From Streptomyces djakartensis (GTDB lineage Bacteria; Actinomycetota; Actinomycetes; Streptomycetales; Streptomycetaceae): a stretch of 64,000 bases of DNA. The stretch is taken from contig NZ_BMWE01000008.1 of the NCBI RefSeq assembly GCF_014651075.1, positions 305,414 through 369,413 on the forward strand, written 5' to 3'. Position numbers and translations under genes: made by a program. The notes under the pieces were generated by a model. That model had not been told where the DNA came from and did not search any database. It saw nothing but the letters and a program-made list of their open reading frames with translations. This document shows positions 51,899 through 63,402 of this stretch, piece by piece (position 1 is the first letter of the stretch; each line of letters opens with the position of its first letter).

Positions 51899-52005
51899 CC
51901 GGCGGCACCCTCGCCACCCCGGGTGCACATACGTCCCCGGCCCAACGGGCACCGACGTAGGACGACACCCGCACAACGGACCCCGGCGACCGGAGGCTGC
52001 CGCTC

Positions 52006-53133
52006 ATGCTCGACGAATCGCTGCTCGACTCCCCGGAGGGCCTCGCCGAGGCCGACCATCGCGGCCTGCTCCGCGGCGCCGCCGAAGCCGGCGCCCGCGT
52101 CCGCACGGCCGCGCGGCACTCCAACGAGGCGGGCGTCAACGACCTCAAGCCCGACGGCCGCCCCCGCGCCGTCCTCATCGCCGGTCCGGGCGCCGCCGCA
52201 ACCCACGCCGCCGACCTCCTCGGCACCCTCGCCGGCGCCGGCAGCCCGGTCACACGGCTGGCACCCACCGGCGTCGCGCCCGCCGCGGGAGCCCTGCGCT
52301 GGGAACTTCCCGGCTGGGTCGGCTCCGTCGACCTCCTCCTGATCACCACCCCGGACGGCACCGAACCGGGCCTGTCCCTCCTCGCCGAACAGGCCTACCG
52401 CCGCGGCTGCGCCGTCGTCGCCGTGGCCCCCGGCCGCTCCCCGCTCGCCGAGGCGGTCAACGGCTCGCACGGCATGTTCGTGCCCATGGCGACCGCGCCG
52501 TACGACCAGGACGAGCCCCTCGCCGCGTCCGCCCCCGGCGTCCTGTGGGCGCTGCTCACCCCGCTCCTCGCCCTCCTGGACCGCACGGGCGTGCTCGCCG
52601 CCCCGCCGGACGCCCTCGGCCGGGTCGCCGACCGCCTCGACCGTGTCGCCGAACGCTGCGGGCCCGCCATCGCCACCTACAGCAACCCGGCGAAGACCCT
52701 CGCCGCCGAACTCGCCGACGCGCTTCCCATCGTCTGGACGGAAGGCACCTCGGCCGGCCCCGCGGGCCGCCGTTTCGCCGCCGCGCTCGCCGAACTGTCC
52801 GGCACCCCCGCGGTCGTCGCCGAACTCCCCGAGGCCCTCGCCGCCCACAGCGCCCTGCTCGCCGGCCCGCTCGCCGCCAGCGCGGACCCCGACGACTTCT
52901 TCCGCGACCGCGTCGAGGAACCACCCGCCCTGCACGCGCGCGTGGTGCTCCTGCGCGACCGCCCCATCGGCGGCCTCACCGCCGCCCCCGGCGCCCGCGA
53001 TCTGGCACTCAGCCACGACACACCGATCAGCGAACTGGAACCCGAGGCGGGCGGCGAACTGGAGACCCTCGCGGAACTGATCGCCATCACGGATTTCGCT
53101 GCGGTTTACCTGGCGCTCGCCTCGAGGGCGTGA
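52006..53133 (+). CDS. SIS-domain phosphosugar isomerase-like protein
   Basis: A 375-residue protein of the bifunctional phosphoglucose/phosphomannose isomerase-like group. Two SIS-type halves are visible: AVLIAGPGAAATHAADLLGT with LLLITTPDGTEPGLSLLAEQ, and a second half containing YSNPAKTLAAELADALPIVW and FFRDRVEEPPALHARVVLL. It sits between phosphomannomutase and manA, as in mycobacteria, so a role on mannose-6-phosphate or a regulatory role is likely. Some catalytic residues of characterised PGI/PMI enzymes could not be confirmed by eye. The start is ATG at 52006. Confidence 0.8.
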   Translation: MLDESLLDSPEGLAEADHRGLLRGAAEAGARVRTAARHSNEAGVNDLKPDGRPRAVLIAGPGAAATHAADLLGTLAGAGSPVTRLAPTGVAPAAGALRWELPGWVGSVDLLLITTPDGTEPGLSLLAEQAYRRGCAVVAVAPGRSPLAEAVNGSHGMFVPMATAPYDQDEPLAASAPGVLWALLTPLLALLDRTGVLAAPPDALGRVADRLDRVAERCGPAIATYSNPAKTLAAELADALPIVWTEGTSAGPAGRRFAAALAELSGTPAVVAELPEALAAHSALLAGPLAASADPDDFFRDRVEEPPALHARVVLLRDRPIGGLTAAPGARDLALSHDTPISELEPEAGGELETLAELIAITDFAAVYLALASRA

Positions 53134-53231
53134 TCATGCCGGGGACACCCTGACGCCCGACCGCGGAGCAACCCGCACGCCGAGCCCGGTGCGCCAACGC
53201 CGTACGCACAGAACAACGCGGAGAGATCCCC

Positions 53232-54383
53232 ATGGACCGCCTCGACAACACCATCCGCCCCTACGCCTGGGGTTCCACCACCGCCATCCCGCACCTGCTC
53301 GGCACCGAACCGACCGGTGAACCACAGGCGGAGATGTGGATGGGCGCCCACCCGGGCGCACCCTCACGCACCGACCGGGGCACGCTCGTCGAGGTCATCG
53401 ACGCCGACCCCGAGAAGGAACTCGGACCGGCCGCCGTCGCCAGGTTCGGCCCCCGCCTGCCCTTCCTCCTCAAGATCCTCGCCGCCGGGGCGCCGCTCTC
53501 CCTCCAGGTCCACCCCGACCTGGAACAGGCCAAGGAGGGCTACGCCGACGAGGAACGCAAGGGGATCCCCGTGGACGCCCCGCACCGCAACTACAAGGAC
53601 GCCAACCACAAGCCCGAACTGATCTGCGCTCTCACCGAGTTCGACGGTCTGTGCGGCTTCCGCGACCCGCTGGAGGCCGCCGGCCTGCTCGACGACCTCG
53701 GCGTCGACTCCCTCAAGCCGTACGTCGACCTGCTGCACGCCCACCCCGAGGAAGCGGCCCTGCGCGAGGTCCTCACGGCGATCCTCACCGCCGACCCCGA
53801 GGAGATGTCCCGGACGGTCGCGGAAGCGGCGGCCGCCTGCACCCGGCTCGGCGGCTCCTACACCCCCTACGCCGGCATCGCCCACCACTACCCGGGCGAC
53901 CCCGGCGTCATCGCCGCGATGCTGCTGAACCACGTCCGGCTGCAGCCCGGCGAGGCCCTCTACCTCGGCGCCGGCGTCCCGCACGCCTACCTCGACGGCC
54001 TCGGCGTCGAGATCATGGCCAACTCCGACAACGTCCTGCGCTGCGGCCTCACCCCCAAGCACGTCGACGTCCCCGAACTCCTGCGCGTCGTCCGCTTCCG
54101 GCCGAGCGACCCCGGTGTCCTGCGACCGGAGGCCTCCCCGGACGGCGAGGAGCTCTACGAGACCCCGATCGACGAGTTCCGCCTGTCCCGCCACGTCCTC
54201 CCCGAGGCCGGCACCGTACGCGACCTCACGCGGGCGACACCGCAGATCCTGCTCTGCACGGCCGGCTCCGTCCGGGCCGGCGAGCACGACCTGACCCCGG
54301 GCCGTTCCGTCTTCGTCCCGGCCGGCGAAAAGGCCGAAGTGTCCGGAACCGGCACGCTTTTCCGAGCCACGGTCATCGCCTGA
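53232..54383 (+). CDS. manA: mannose-6-phosphate isomerase, class I
   Basis: A 383-residue zinc cupin that interconverts fructose-6-phosphate and mannose-6-phosphate. The metal site is carried by LSLQVHPDLEQAK, the Glu in HKPELICAL, and the His in GAGVPHAYLDGLGVEIMANS. The family signature is complete and length is normal. The ATG at 53232 follows ggagag. It provides the entry point to the GDP-mannose pathway encoded in this window. Confidence 0.95.
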   Translation: MDRLDNTIRPYAWGSTTAIPHLLGTEPTGEPQAEMWMGAHPGAPSRTDRGTLVEVIDADPEKELGPAAVARFGPRLPFLLKILAAGAPLSLQVHPDLEQAKEGYADEERKGIPVDAPHRNYKDANHKPELICALTEFDGLCGFRDPLEAAGLLDDLGVDSLKPYVDLLHAHPEEAALREVLTAILTADPEEMSRTVAEAAAACTRLGGSYTPYAGIAHHYPGDPGVIAAMLLNHVRLQPGEALYLGAGVPHAYLDGLGVEIMANSDNVLRCGLTPKHVDVPELLRVVRFRPSDPGVLRPEASPDGEELYETPIDEFRLSRHVLPEAGTVRDLTRATPQILLCTAGSVRAGEHDLTPGRSVFVPAGEKAEVSGTGTLFRATVIA

Positions 54384-54535
54384 CCGTTTCGATCGCCCCT
54401 GTGCCGGTGACCTGAAACACCGCAGCCGGAACGGGCTGCAACAATGGCCCACCGTCAAGCACGGGCAAAGCCACGGGCGTCGCACCAAGGCGGCGCCCGG
54501 CCCAGGAACGGCGTACGAAGGGACAACGCGGACAC

Positions 54536-55516
54536 ATGAGCGCGTCAGGCGGCACCAAAGCGATCGTGGCGGCACTGGCCGCCAACCTCGCGATCGCGGT
54601 AGCGAAGTTCGTGGCGTTCCTCTTCAGCGGCTCGTCGTCGATGCTCGCCGAGTCCGTGCACTCGGTCGCCGACTCCGGCAACCAGGCGCTGCTCCTGGTC
54701 GGCGGCAAGAAGGCGCAGCGCGAAGCCACACCGCAGCACCCCTTCGGGTACGGCCGCGAGCGCTACATCTACGCCTTCCTCGTCTCCATCGTCCTCTTCT
54801 CGGTCGGCGGCATGTTCGCCCTCTACGAGGGCTACGAGAAGATCAAGAACCCGCACGAGCTGGAGCACTGGTACTGGCCGGTCGGCGTCCTGGTCTTCGC
54901 GATCATCGCCGAGTCCTTCTCCTTCCGCACGGCCATCAAGGAGTCCAACACCCTGCGCGGCCGCCGCTCCTGGAAGGAGTTCGTCCGCCACGCCAAGGCC
55001 CCCGAGCTCCCGGTCGTCCTCCTGGAGGACCTCGGCGCCCTCGTCGGCCTGGTCCTCGCGCTCGGCGGCGTCGGCCTCGCCCTGCTCACCGGCGACAGCC
55101 TCTGGGACGGCATCGGCACCCTCTGCATCGGCGTCCTGCTCATCCTGATCGCCCTGGTCCTCGCCGCCGAGACCAAGTCGCTGCTGCTCGGTGAGTCCGC
55201 CGGCGCCGAGGAGACCCGGAAGATCGAGGCCGCCGTCGTCGACGGCGACACCGTCACCCGCATCATCCACATGCGCACGCTCCACCTCGGCCCCGAGGAA
55301 CTCCTCGTCGCCGCGAAGATCGCCGTCCGCCACGAGGAGACGGCCACCGAGATCGCCACCGCCATCGACGCCGCCGAGGCCCGCATCCGCGAGGCGGTCC
55401 CGATCGCCCGCGTCATCTACCTCGAGCCGGACATCTACAGCGAGGCCGAAGCCGCCAAGGGCCCCGACCCCGAGGCGACGCCCGGTGGACCCACGCCGAG
55501 CGGCGCCGGACACTGA
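54536..55516 (+). CDS. cation diffusion facilitator (CDF) family metal transporter
   Basis: A 326-residue transporter with about five or six membrane helices that exports divalent metals in exchange for protons. The metal site is in AESVHSVADSGNQALLLVGG (the HxxxD pattern on helix 2), and a second set of acidic/His residues lies near residue 150-165 (LLEDLGALVGLVLAL). A cytoplasmic domain follows from about 225 (TRIIHMRTLHLGPEELLVAA). The metal (zinc, manganese or iron) cannot be assigned. The start is ATG at 54536, and a strong terminator follows the gene. Confidence 0.92.
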   Translation: MSASGGTKAIVAALAANLAIAVAKFVAFLFSGSSSMLAESVHSVADSGNQALLLVGGKKAQREATPQHPFGYGRERYIYAFLVSIVLFSVGGMFALYEGYEKIKNPHELEHWYWPVGVLVFAIIAESFSFRTAIKESNTLRGRRSWKEFVRHAKAPELPVVLLEDLGALVGLVLALGGVGLALLTGDSLWDGIGTLCIGVLLILIALVLAAETKSLLLGESAGAEETRKIEAAVVDGDTVTRIIHMRTLHLGPEELLVAAKIAVRHEETATEIATAIDAAEARIREAVPIARVIYLEPDIYSEAEAAKGPDPEATPGGPTPSGAGH

Positions 55517-55530
55517 CGCAACGCACCAGC

Positions 55531-55567
55531 CCGTGGGGCCCGCCGAACCACTCGGCGGGCCCCACGG
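55531..55567. terminator. bidirectional terminator with 16-bp perfect stem
   Basis: ccgtggggcccgccga (55531-55546) pairs perfectly with 55552-55567 around accac, between convergent genes. Confidence 0.92.
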
Positions 55568-55586
55568 CTTTGCACGCGGCCGGTTC

Positions 55587-56231
55587 TCAGATCCGGACCG
55601 CCCGCGGCGGCGGGGGCGCCGCCGCGGCCCGCGCCCGCCGCCCTACGACCAGAGCGGCGATCCCGAGACCCGCTCCTGACAGCACCAGCAGCACACCGAG
55701 CATCATCGCCGTCCCGAGCACCACCGGCACGGTGTAGTCCTCGATCAACCGACCCCGGACCGTGGACTCCGGTAGCGTCCCGCCCTGGTCGCCGAGGAAG
55801 GCCCGCGCGTCACGGGCGTCGGCACGATGGTCACCCGGCATGAACGGCCGCCCCTTCGGAACCCGCACGTCGTAGGAGGGGTCGCCGAACCCACGACTGG
55901 CCTCCGGGCCCTTCAGGTACGGCTCCCGGAGCGGCTTTCCGTTCACGGAGACGCGCCTGTCCGCTCCCGCTCCCGTGCAGCACGTCACATGATCCCCACC
56001 GACACCGATGACCCGCTTGATCACCAGCGCGTCGCCGTACCGGTCCGGCACCGAGAACACCACGACGTCCCCGCGCCGCACATCGCTCCCGCCGATCCGC
56101 TCGTAGACGATCCGGTCGCCCGGTCCGTACGTCGGCTTCATGCTCTCGCTCGACACGATCGAACCGCCGAATCCCTGCCACGTGCGGACGAGACCGCCAA
56201 CCCCCGACAGCAGCCCGGCCAGTCCCACCAC
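55587..56231 (-). CDS. signal peptidase I
   Basis: A 214-residue membrane serine protease that removes signal peptides. The catalytic pair is S30 in SSESMKPT and K72 in ALVIKRVIGVGGD; later boxes include PYLKG and MPGDHRADARDARAF. An N-terminal hydrophobic segment is short, and a C-terminal membrane span (about 170-195) follows the protease domain. The GTG at 56231 is the likely start, although the Shine-Dalgarno is weak and the first helix looks short, so the true start could differ. It is transcribed away from the CDF gene. Confidence 0.85.
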   Translation of the reverse strand: MVGLAGLLSGVGGLVRTWQGFGGSIVSSESMKPTYGPGDRIVYERIGGSDVRRGDVVVFSVPDRYGDALVIKRVIGVGGDHVTCCTGAGADRRVSVNGKPLREPYLKGPEASRGFGDPSYDVRVPKGRPFMPGDHRADARDARAFLGDQGGTLPESTVRGRLIEDYTVPVVLGTAMMLGVLLVLSGAGLGIAALVVGRRARAAAAPPPPRAVRI

Positions 56232-56376
56232 GACGGCCGCGATTCCAGTCCCCGCCCCTCGCCGGACACGTGTGCCTCCTCATGCGGCCTCTCCGCGGGC
56301 GCAGAGCCCAACGCCCCCGTGCGACGGGGCCGCGCGGGCCCGCGTCCGATGTCCGGCCGCGGACCCGGTCACCTGC

Positions 56377-58507
56377 TTACCCGACCTCGCGCAACACACC
56401 GAGGAGGGCCGACTCGTCCGGCGCGGCCAGCAGCCGCTCCCGGAACCCGGCGTCCATCAGCTTCCGCGACAGCAGCGACAGAATCCGCAGGTGCTCGTCG
56501 CCCGCCGCCGCCTCCGGTACGGCGATCATGAACACCAGCCTCGCCTTCGTACCGTCCAGCGAGTCCCACTCGACGCCATCCGCGGAGCGGGCGAACCCGA
56601 CGACCGGCTCCGTCACCGCGTCCGTCTTGGCGTGCGGAATCGCGATCTCCTCACCGAGTCCGGTCGTGCCCTGGGCCTCCCGCCGAAGCGCGCACGCCAC
56701 CAACTCGTCCACGTCCGCGACCCTGCCGGTACGGGCCAGCAACTCACTCATCTCCCGGATCGCGGACTCCTTGTCGCCCGCGCGGAGTCCGGCCTTGACG
56801 GTCTGCCGGGTGAGACAGCAGGCGAGGCCCTCGCCCGCGCCCGCCTCCGCTGCCGGAACGGTGTCGGCGGACTTCGCCGCCTTTTCCGGAGCCGCGGGCT
56901 GTGCGGGGACGGCCGCGGGAGCCCCACTCGCACCGACCGCCCCCGTCTCGCGCACGGCCGGCTGCGCCACGACACCGCCGGCCTCCGCCCCTCCGGCACC
57001 CACACTCAGCAGCGCGGGCTCCGTTCCCGCCGGGCCCACGCCGCCGACCGCCTCCCCACTTCGCCTGCGCTCACTCAGGTCGACCAGGGCGACGGTGGCC
57101 AGCGCGGTGACGACCGAGCCGATCACCACGGCCACGAAGAACATCGGCACGCCGCTCACCGCGCCCAGCACGGCCACGATCGGCCCGCCGTGCGGTACCG
57201 CGTCCTCGACCCCGGCGGTCCCCGCGACCGCACCGGCGACCGCGCCGCCCAGCATGTTGGCCGGGATGACCTGCGCGGGCCGTGCCGCCGCGAACGGGAT
57301 CGCACCCTCCGAGATCCCGAAGCACCCCATGAACAGCGAGGCGAACCCGGTCTCCCGCTCCTGCTCCGTGTACAGCCGCTTCCGTATCAGCGTGGCCAGG
57401 CCCTGCCCCAGCGGCATGACCGGGATCGCGGCCGCGCACATGCCCATGACCGTCTGGTTGCCGGTCGCGATGAGCCCGGTGCCGAACAGGAACGCCGTCT
57501 TGTTGACCGGCCCGCCCATGTCGAAGGCGATCATGAGCCCCAGAATCGCCCCGAGCAGGATCGCGCTGGTCCCGGTCATCCCACTGAGCCACCCGGTCAG
57601 GTGCTCGAACACCCAGGAGATCGGCCTGCCGATGACGTAGACGAAGAACAGCCCCAGAGCCGTGGTCGCCACGATCGGGATCACGATGATCGGCATGATC
57701 GGCTGAACGAACTTCGGGACCTTGACCTTCTTGATCCCCACCACCAGATACCCGGCGAGGAACCCCGTCACGATCGCCCCGATGAACCCGGCCCCCGCCT
57801 TGGAGCCGTACAGCTCCCCGGTGTTGGCGATCCAGCCGCCGATCATGCCGGGCACCAGGGCGGGCCGGTCCCCGACGGCATACGCGATGTAGCCGGACAG
57901 GACCGGCACCATCAGCGTGAAGCCGATGACGCCGATGTTGTTCACGTCCATCCAGAAGGAGTCCTTCGGGATGACCAGACCGCCCGACGGGTCGGCGTGG
58001 CCGCCGAGCGAGAGCGAGATCGCGATCAGCAGCCCGCCGACCACGACGAACGGGATCATGTAACTGACCCCGTTCATCAGCGCCTTGTACCCGACGCTCC
58101 GCTCCTTGCCGCCACCGGCCGCGGACGCCGTCGGGGCGCCCCCTTCCGCGTGCACGGGCGCCGACAGCACCCGCTCGATCAGCCGCTCCGGGTGACGGAT
58201 CCCCTCCGCCACCCCGACGGTGAGGACCCGCTTACCCGCGAAGCGGCTCAGGTCCACGTCCTTGTCCGCGGCGACGATGATGCCGTCGGCATGCTTGACA
58301 TCGTTGTCATCGAGGTTCAGCCCCGATGGACCCCTGCGTCTCCACCTTCATGTCGATACCGCGGCTCTCGGCGGCCTGCGCGAGTTTCTCCGCCGCCATG
58401 TACGTGTGAGCGATGCCGGTCGGGCAGGCGGTCACCGCGAGCAGCCTCAAACGCTTCTGCTCGCCTATGCCGCCGCCCGAGGGGGGAGGGCCGGCCGGAC
58501 TGGTCAC
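56377..58507 (-). pseudogene. fructose-type PTS IIB-IIC-IIA gene, frameshifted in IIB
   Basis: The gene encodes a phosphotransferase fructose permease but is split by a frameshift. Fragment 1 (58507-58307; GTG after AAGGAG) encodes the IIB phosphocysteine loop with C28 (TACPTGIAHTYMAAEKL) and stops shortly after VETQGSIGAE. The frame continues in +1 as NLDDNDVKHADG and VDLSRFAGKRVL, then runs through IIC (about eight helices, GNQTVMGMCAAAIPVMPLGQ) and the C-terminal IIA domain with the phospho-His in AIPHAKTDAV to 56377. A two-base deletion near 58312-58322 would explain it. It may be a true mutation or a sequencing/assembly error. Confidence 0.8.
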
Positions 58508-58618
58508 GTCGATCTCCTTAACGCCTTTGTCTGCGGAATCGCCGTACCGGACGCCCCGCACGATCGATCGGTGGTTCAGATCTCCGGGGCATCCTGCACC
58601 ACCTCGCCGCAGACTCAA

Positions 58619-59023
58619 AGGCTCGAAGATCCCGTAACCTCCGGCTTTGCGGCCTCCTGCCGACCGTTCGTTGGTGTCCTGTTATCGCTCCCCCTCATCC
58701 CCCGCACACCCCACCGCCACTGACCTGCCGCCGCCCTCTTCAGGACCCGCGTCCTCCCGGCCCACCCTCCCCCGATGGCGAGATCTGTTCGGAGGCGGAC
58801 TGGGGACGGCCCGGCCTCCCGGTGTAGCTTGGGACGGAGCCAGACGTCGCTGCTGATGGCGGTCGGGCGGTCCCATGGCGGACCGGCCGAGGGAGAGAGG
58901 GCCTCCGACGGACTGCGCTGCGCGTACGCGGGCATGCCTGTGTCCTCTTCCGGGCACCCCTGTGTCCGCCGCCGCGCAGACCAGCCGTACCCACCTCGAC
59001 CCGAACCCGAGGAGCAGCTCGCA
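58619..59023. promoter_or_regulatory. 405-bp upstream region of ahcY
   Basis: No credible gene. A TAGCTT box at about 58826-58831 could be a -10 for ahcY. I looked for an S-adenosylhomocysteine riboswitch and found no convincing core. GGAG at 59011 is the Shine-Dalgarno of ahcY. Confidence 0.4.
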
Positions 59024-60481
<1,458 letters not shown>

Positions 60482-60614
60482 TCCGAGCAGCACCGCTGCC
60501 GGTCAGTTCGCTGCCGGTCAGGACTCCGAGGCAGGCCCCCGCACCCCCGTGCCGGGGGCCTGCCCCGTTCCGCCCGGCCGGTGACCGGCCCGCCCGTCAG
60601 GACCCAGGACCCCC

Positions 60615-61229
60615 ATGCCCCGCGGCCGTTATTCGCTCCACGATCCGCACGATCACACCCCCCTCGCGGAAGAACACTTCCAGTGCGCCCCCGGCCCCTC
60701 CGGCTGGCGCTACGTCTCCCAGGTGACCACCCCCTCGGGCGATCACCACGGCTCCGTCGACCTCACCCTCGACGAACTCGGCCGCCCCCTCCGCCTCGAA
60801 CTCCACGCCGCCGCCTGGCAGGTCCGCGGCGCCGCTCTCGACGGCGTCACCTGGGTCCGCACCGACCCCACCGGAACCGAAGCCACGGAAGGCAATGTCC
60901 GGGCCCACGCCTTCACCGGCACCTCCCCGGCGTTCCTCGTCGCCACCGCCCGTCTCCTGCGCCTCACCCCCTCGGCTGCCGCCACCCGCGTACGCCTCGT
61001 CGCCTTCACGGACCCGGTCCTCGCCCCGCGCACCGTGGACCAGTCGTGGGCGTTGCTGAAGAGAGAAGCACACGCCACTGACAACGGCCCCCTGACCGTG
61101 GACGAGTACCAGGTCACAGCCCTGGACACGGGCGAGCAGCACACCGTGCACATCGCCGGCGACGTGGTCCTCGCGGCCCCCGGCGTCGAACTCGAGGACC
61201 TCGAATCACCACCGTCGCAGTTCACCTGA
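60615..61229 (+). CDS. conserved hypothetical protein
   Basis: A 204-residue soluble protein I do not recognise. It has no signal peptide or membrane span. It begins MPRGRYSLHDPHDHTPLAEE and continues as alternating beta-like segments (GSVDLTLDELGRPLRLELHA), a pattern like lipocalin/DUF3108-type barrels, but that is weak. Codon use is typical, so it is a real gene. The ATG at 60615 lies 133 bp after ahcY; a relation to methyl-cycle metabolism is not evident. Confidence 0.7.
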   Translation: MPRGRYSLHDPHDHTPLAEEHFQCAPGPSGWRYVSQVTTPSGDHHGSVDLTLDELGRPLRLELHAAAWQVRGAALDGVTWVRTDPTGTEATEGNVRAHAFTGTSPAFLVATARLLRLTPSAAATRVRLVAFTDPVLAPRTVDQSWALLKREAHATDNGPLTVDEYQVTALDTGEQHTVHIAGDVVLAAPGVELEDLESPPSQFT

Positions 61230-61270
61230 GCGGACAGCCCAGCCCGGCCGGGCGGGCCGCCCGCCCGCCA

Positions 61271-62266
61271 CTAGGCCGGCGGCACGAACCCGGTGCGGGG
61301 ACGGTCGCCCGCCGGTACTTCCTCCGCCTGCGCCGGCCTCGTCTCGGCCGACAGCCCGGTGGCCCCGGACTCCGGAGCGGACGGCACGACCGGAGAGGCA
61401 GCGTACGCAGGCGATGGGTACGCAGGCGGTGCGTACGCGGCCGGGGCCATGTCCGCGGTCGAAGCCCGCTCCGCGGCCGAGCCCGTCTCAGCGGCCGGAG
61501 CGGCAGCGGAGTCGGGCCCGTTCCCGAACGCCCGCCGCGCCTCCCGCGCCTGCCGTTCCTGCACGACCGCCGCCAGGTAAGCGGCCGGCGGGACACCCTG
61601 CGGCACCGGAGCACCCGTGCGCTGCGCGAGATCCGACGCCAGCCGCTCCGCCATGGACCAGCCCACCTGCGGGTCCAACTGCTGCATGCGGGTCAGGTAC
61701 TGACGGACGGCGAGCCACAGACCGTCGGGCACCGAGGACAGATCGAGCTGTGAGAACCGCCCCGCCAGCCAGGGCGGAGGAGGCGGCACGAAACCGGTCG
61801 GCGTGACGGGAACCCGCTCACGCACGACGAGAGTCCCCGCGAACACATCACCGAGCCGCCGCCCGCGCGCCGACACGAACGAGGCGATACAGGCGACGAT
61901 CCCGAACGTCATCAGAATCTCGATCACCCCGATCAAGCCCCTCACCAGCGCATGCCGGAACCGGATCGGCCCCCCGTCGTCCCGCACCACACGCAGCCCG
62001 CAGGCCATCTTCCCGAGCGACCGCCCGTGACTGAGCGTCTCCACCGCGATCGGCACGCCCACCAGCACAAGAACGAACGCCGCGATCGACAGCGCCGTCT
62101 GGGCCGCCTCGTCCAGCGAGGCAGTGGATGCCACCAGCGCGATGGTCACCGCGACGAAGACCACCATGACCGCCACGAGATCCAGCAACACGGCCAACGC
62201 CCTGCTGGGCAGCCTCGCGGGGCGCAGCTCCAACGCCACCGCCTCGCCCGTCACCAGCTCACTCAC
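61271..62266 (-). CDS. RDD family membrane protein
   Basis: A 331-residue protein. The RDD domain (about 10-150) has PARLPSRALAVLLDLVAVM (the Arg-Asp signature), three membrane spans, SLGKMACGLRVVRDDGGPI and SARGRRLGDVFAGTLVV. A soluble Pro/Ala-rich C-terminus (about 180-331) contains PSPAYAASPV-like repeats. RDD proteins are thought to transport or sense ions or to aid membrane homeostasis; the function here is unknown. The GTG at 62266 is preceded by AAGGA. It is divergent from the SpoIIM-like gene, an arrangement also known next to MoxR systems in mycobacteria. Confidence 0.87.
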   Translation of the reverse strand: MSELVTGEAVALELRPARLPSRALAVLLDLVAVMVVFVAVTIALVASTASLDEAAQTALSIAAFVLVLVGVPIAVETLSHGRSLGKMACGLRVVRDDGGPIRFRHALVRGLIGVIEILMTFGIVACIASFVSARGRRLGDVFAGTLVVRERVPVTPTGFVPPPPPWLAGRFSQLDLSSVPDGLWLAVRQYLTRMQQLDPQVGWSMAERLASDLAQRTGAPVPQGVPPAAYLAAVVQERQAREARRAFGNGPDSAAAPAAETGSAAERASTADMAPAAYAPPAYPSPAYAASPVVPSAPESGATGLSAETRPAQAEEVPAGDRPRTGFVPPA

Positions 62267-62394
62267 GCCCGCCGTCCTTCCCCTGCCCTGCCCCCCGACA
62301 GGGCCAGTCTGCCAAGCTGAGGGCGCATCGCGTCGCAGTACGACAAGCTGATCCACGAGAGTCGCCGACGAACAGCCGAGGAGCAGGCACACCG

Positions 62395-63402
62395 ATGGAC
62401 CTCGACGTCTTCGTCTCCGCCCATCGCGCGGAGTGGGACCGCCTCGAAGCCTTGCTCCGCCGCCGGCGCCGCCTCAGCGGCGCCGAAGCCGACGAACTCG
62501 TCACCCTCTACCAACGGGTCGCCACACACCTCTCCCTGATCCAGTCCAGCGCCCCGGACCCGCAGCTGACCGGTCGGCTCAGCCAGCTCGTGGCCCGCGC
62601 GCGCAGCACGGTGACGGGTACCCGCCGCGCCTCTTGGCGCGACGTCACCCGGTTCATCGCCCACGGCTTTCCCGCCGCCGTCTACAGAGCACGCCACTGG
62701 TGGGTGCCCACCGCGCTGCTGTCCACGGTCGTCGCGGCCCTCCTGGGCTGGTGGATCGGCACCCACCCGGAGGTACAGGCCTCCATCGCGGCGCCCAGCG
62801 AGCTGCGCGAGCTCACCCGGCCAGGCGGCCAGTACGAGACGTACTACTCCAGTCACCCGGCCGCGAGCTTCGCCGCCCAGGTCTGGACGAACAACGCCTG
62901 GGCCGCCGCCCTGTGCCTGATCCTCGGCGTCTTCCTGGGGCTTCCGGTCATCTGGATCCTCTTCCAGAACATGCTCAACCTCGGTGTCGGCCTCGGTCTG
63001 ATGTCCTCGGCCGGCCGCCTCGACACGTTCCTCGGCCTGGTCCTCCCGCACGGCCTGCTCGAACTGACCGCCGTCTTCGTCGCCGCGGGCACCGGCCTGC
63101 GCCTGGGCTGGACCCTCATCGACCCGGGCCCCCGCACGCGACGCTCGGCTCTCGCCGAAGAGGGACGAGCCGCTATCGGCATGGCCATAGGCCTTGCCCT
63201 GGTGCTCTTCGTCTCCGGCGCCATCGAAGGCTTCGTCACGCCGTCCGGTCTTCCGACCTGGGCCCGCCTTGCCATCGGAGTCGTCGCCGAAATGACCTTC
63301 CTGCTCTACGTGTACGTAGTGGGGGGCCGCGCCGCCCGCGCTGGTGAGACCGGTGATGTCGAGGCGGCGGAACGCAGCGCCACCGTCCCTACAGCCGCCT
63401 GA
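62395..63402 (+). CDS. SpoIIM/stage II sporulation protein M family membrane protein
   Basis: A 335-residue membrane protein of the SpoIIM family. An N-terminal soluble region (about 1-95) with FVSAHRAEWDRLEALLRRRR is followed by about six membrane helices (ALLSTVVAALLGWWIG, AALCLILGVFLGLPVIWILF, LVLPHGLLELTAVFVAAG). In Bacillus SpoIIM supports peptidoglycan hydrolysis during engulfment; the actinobacterial homologues are of unknown role, often paired with RDD and MoxR/DUF58 genes. The RDD partner is divergent at 62266. The ATG at 62395 lies 129 bp from it. Confidence 0.88.
   Translation: MDLDVFVSAHRAEWDRLEALLRRRRRLSGAEADELVTLYQRVATHLSLIQSSAPDPQLTGRLSQLVARARSTVTGTRRASWRDVTRFIAHGFPAAVYRARHWWVPTALLSTVVAALLGWWIGTHPEVQASIAAPSELRELTRPGGQYETYYSSHPAASFAAQVWTNNAWAAALCLILGVFLGLPVIWILFQNMLNLGVGLGLMSSAGRLDTFLGLVLPHGLLELTAVFVAAGTGLRLGWTLIDPGPRTRRSALAEEGRAAIGMAIGLALVLFVSGAIEGFVTPSGLPTWARLAIGVVAEMTFLLYVYVVGGRAARAGETGDVEAAERSATVPTAA

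Noticed and set aside
58619..59023. S-adenosylhomocysteine riboswitch upstream of ahcY
   Set aside because: I could not find the conserved GAGCGCTGC-type core or matching helices; an Infernal search with the SAH model would decide.
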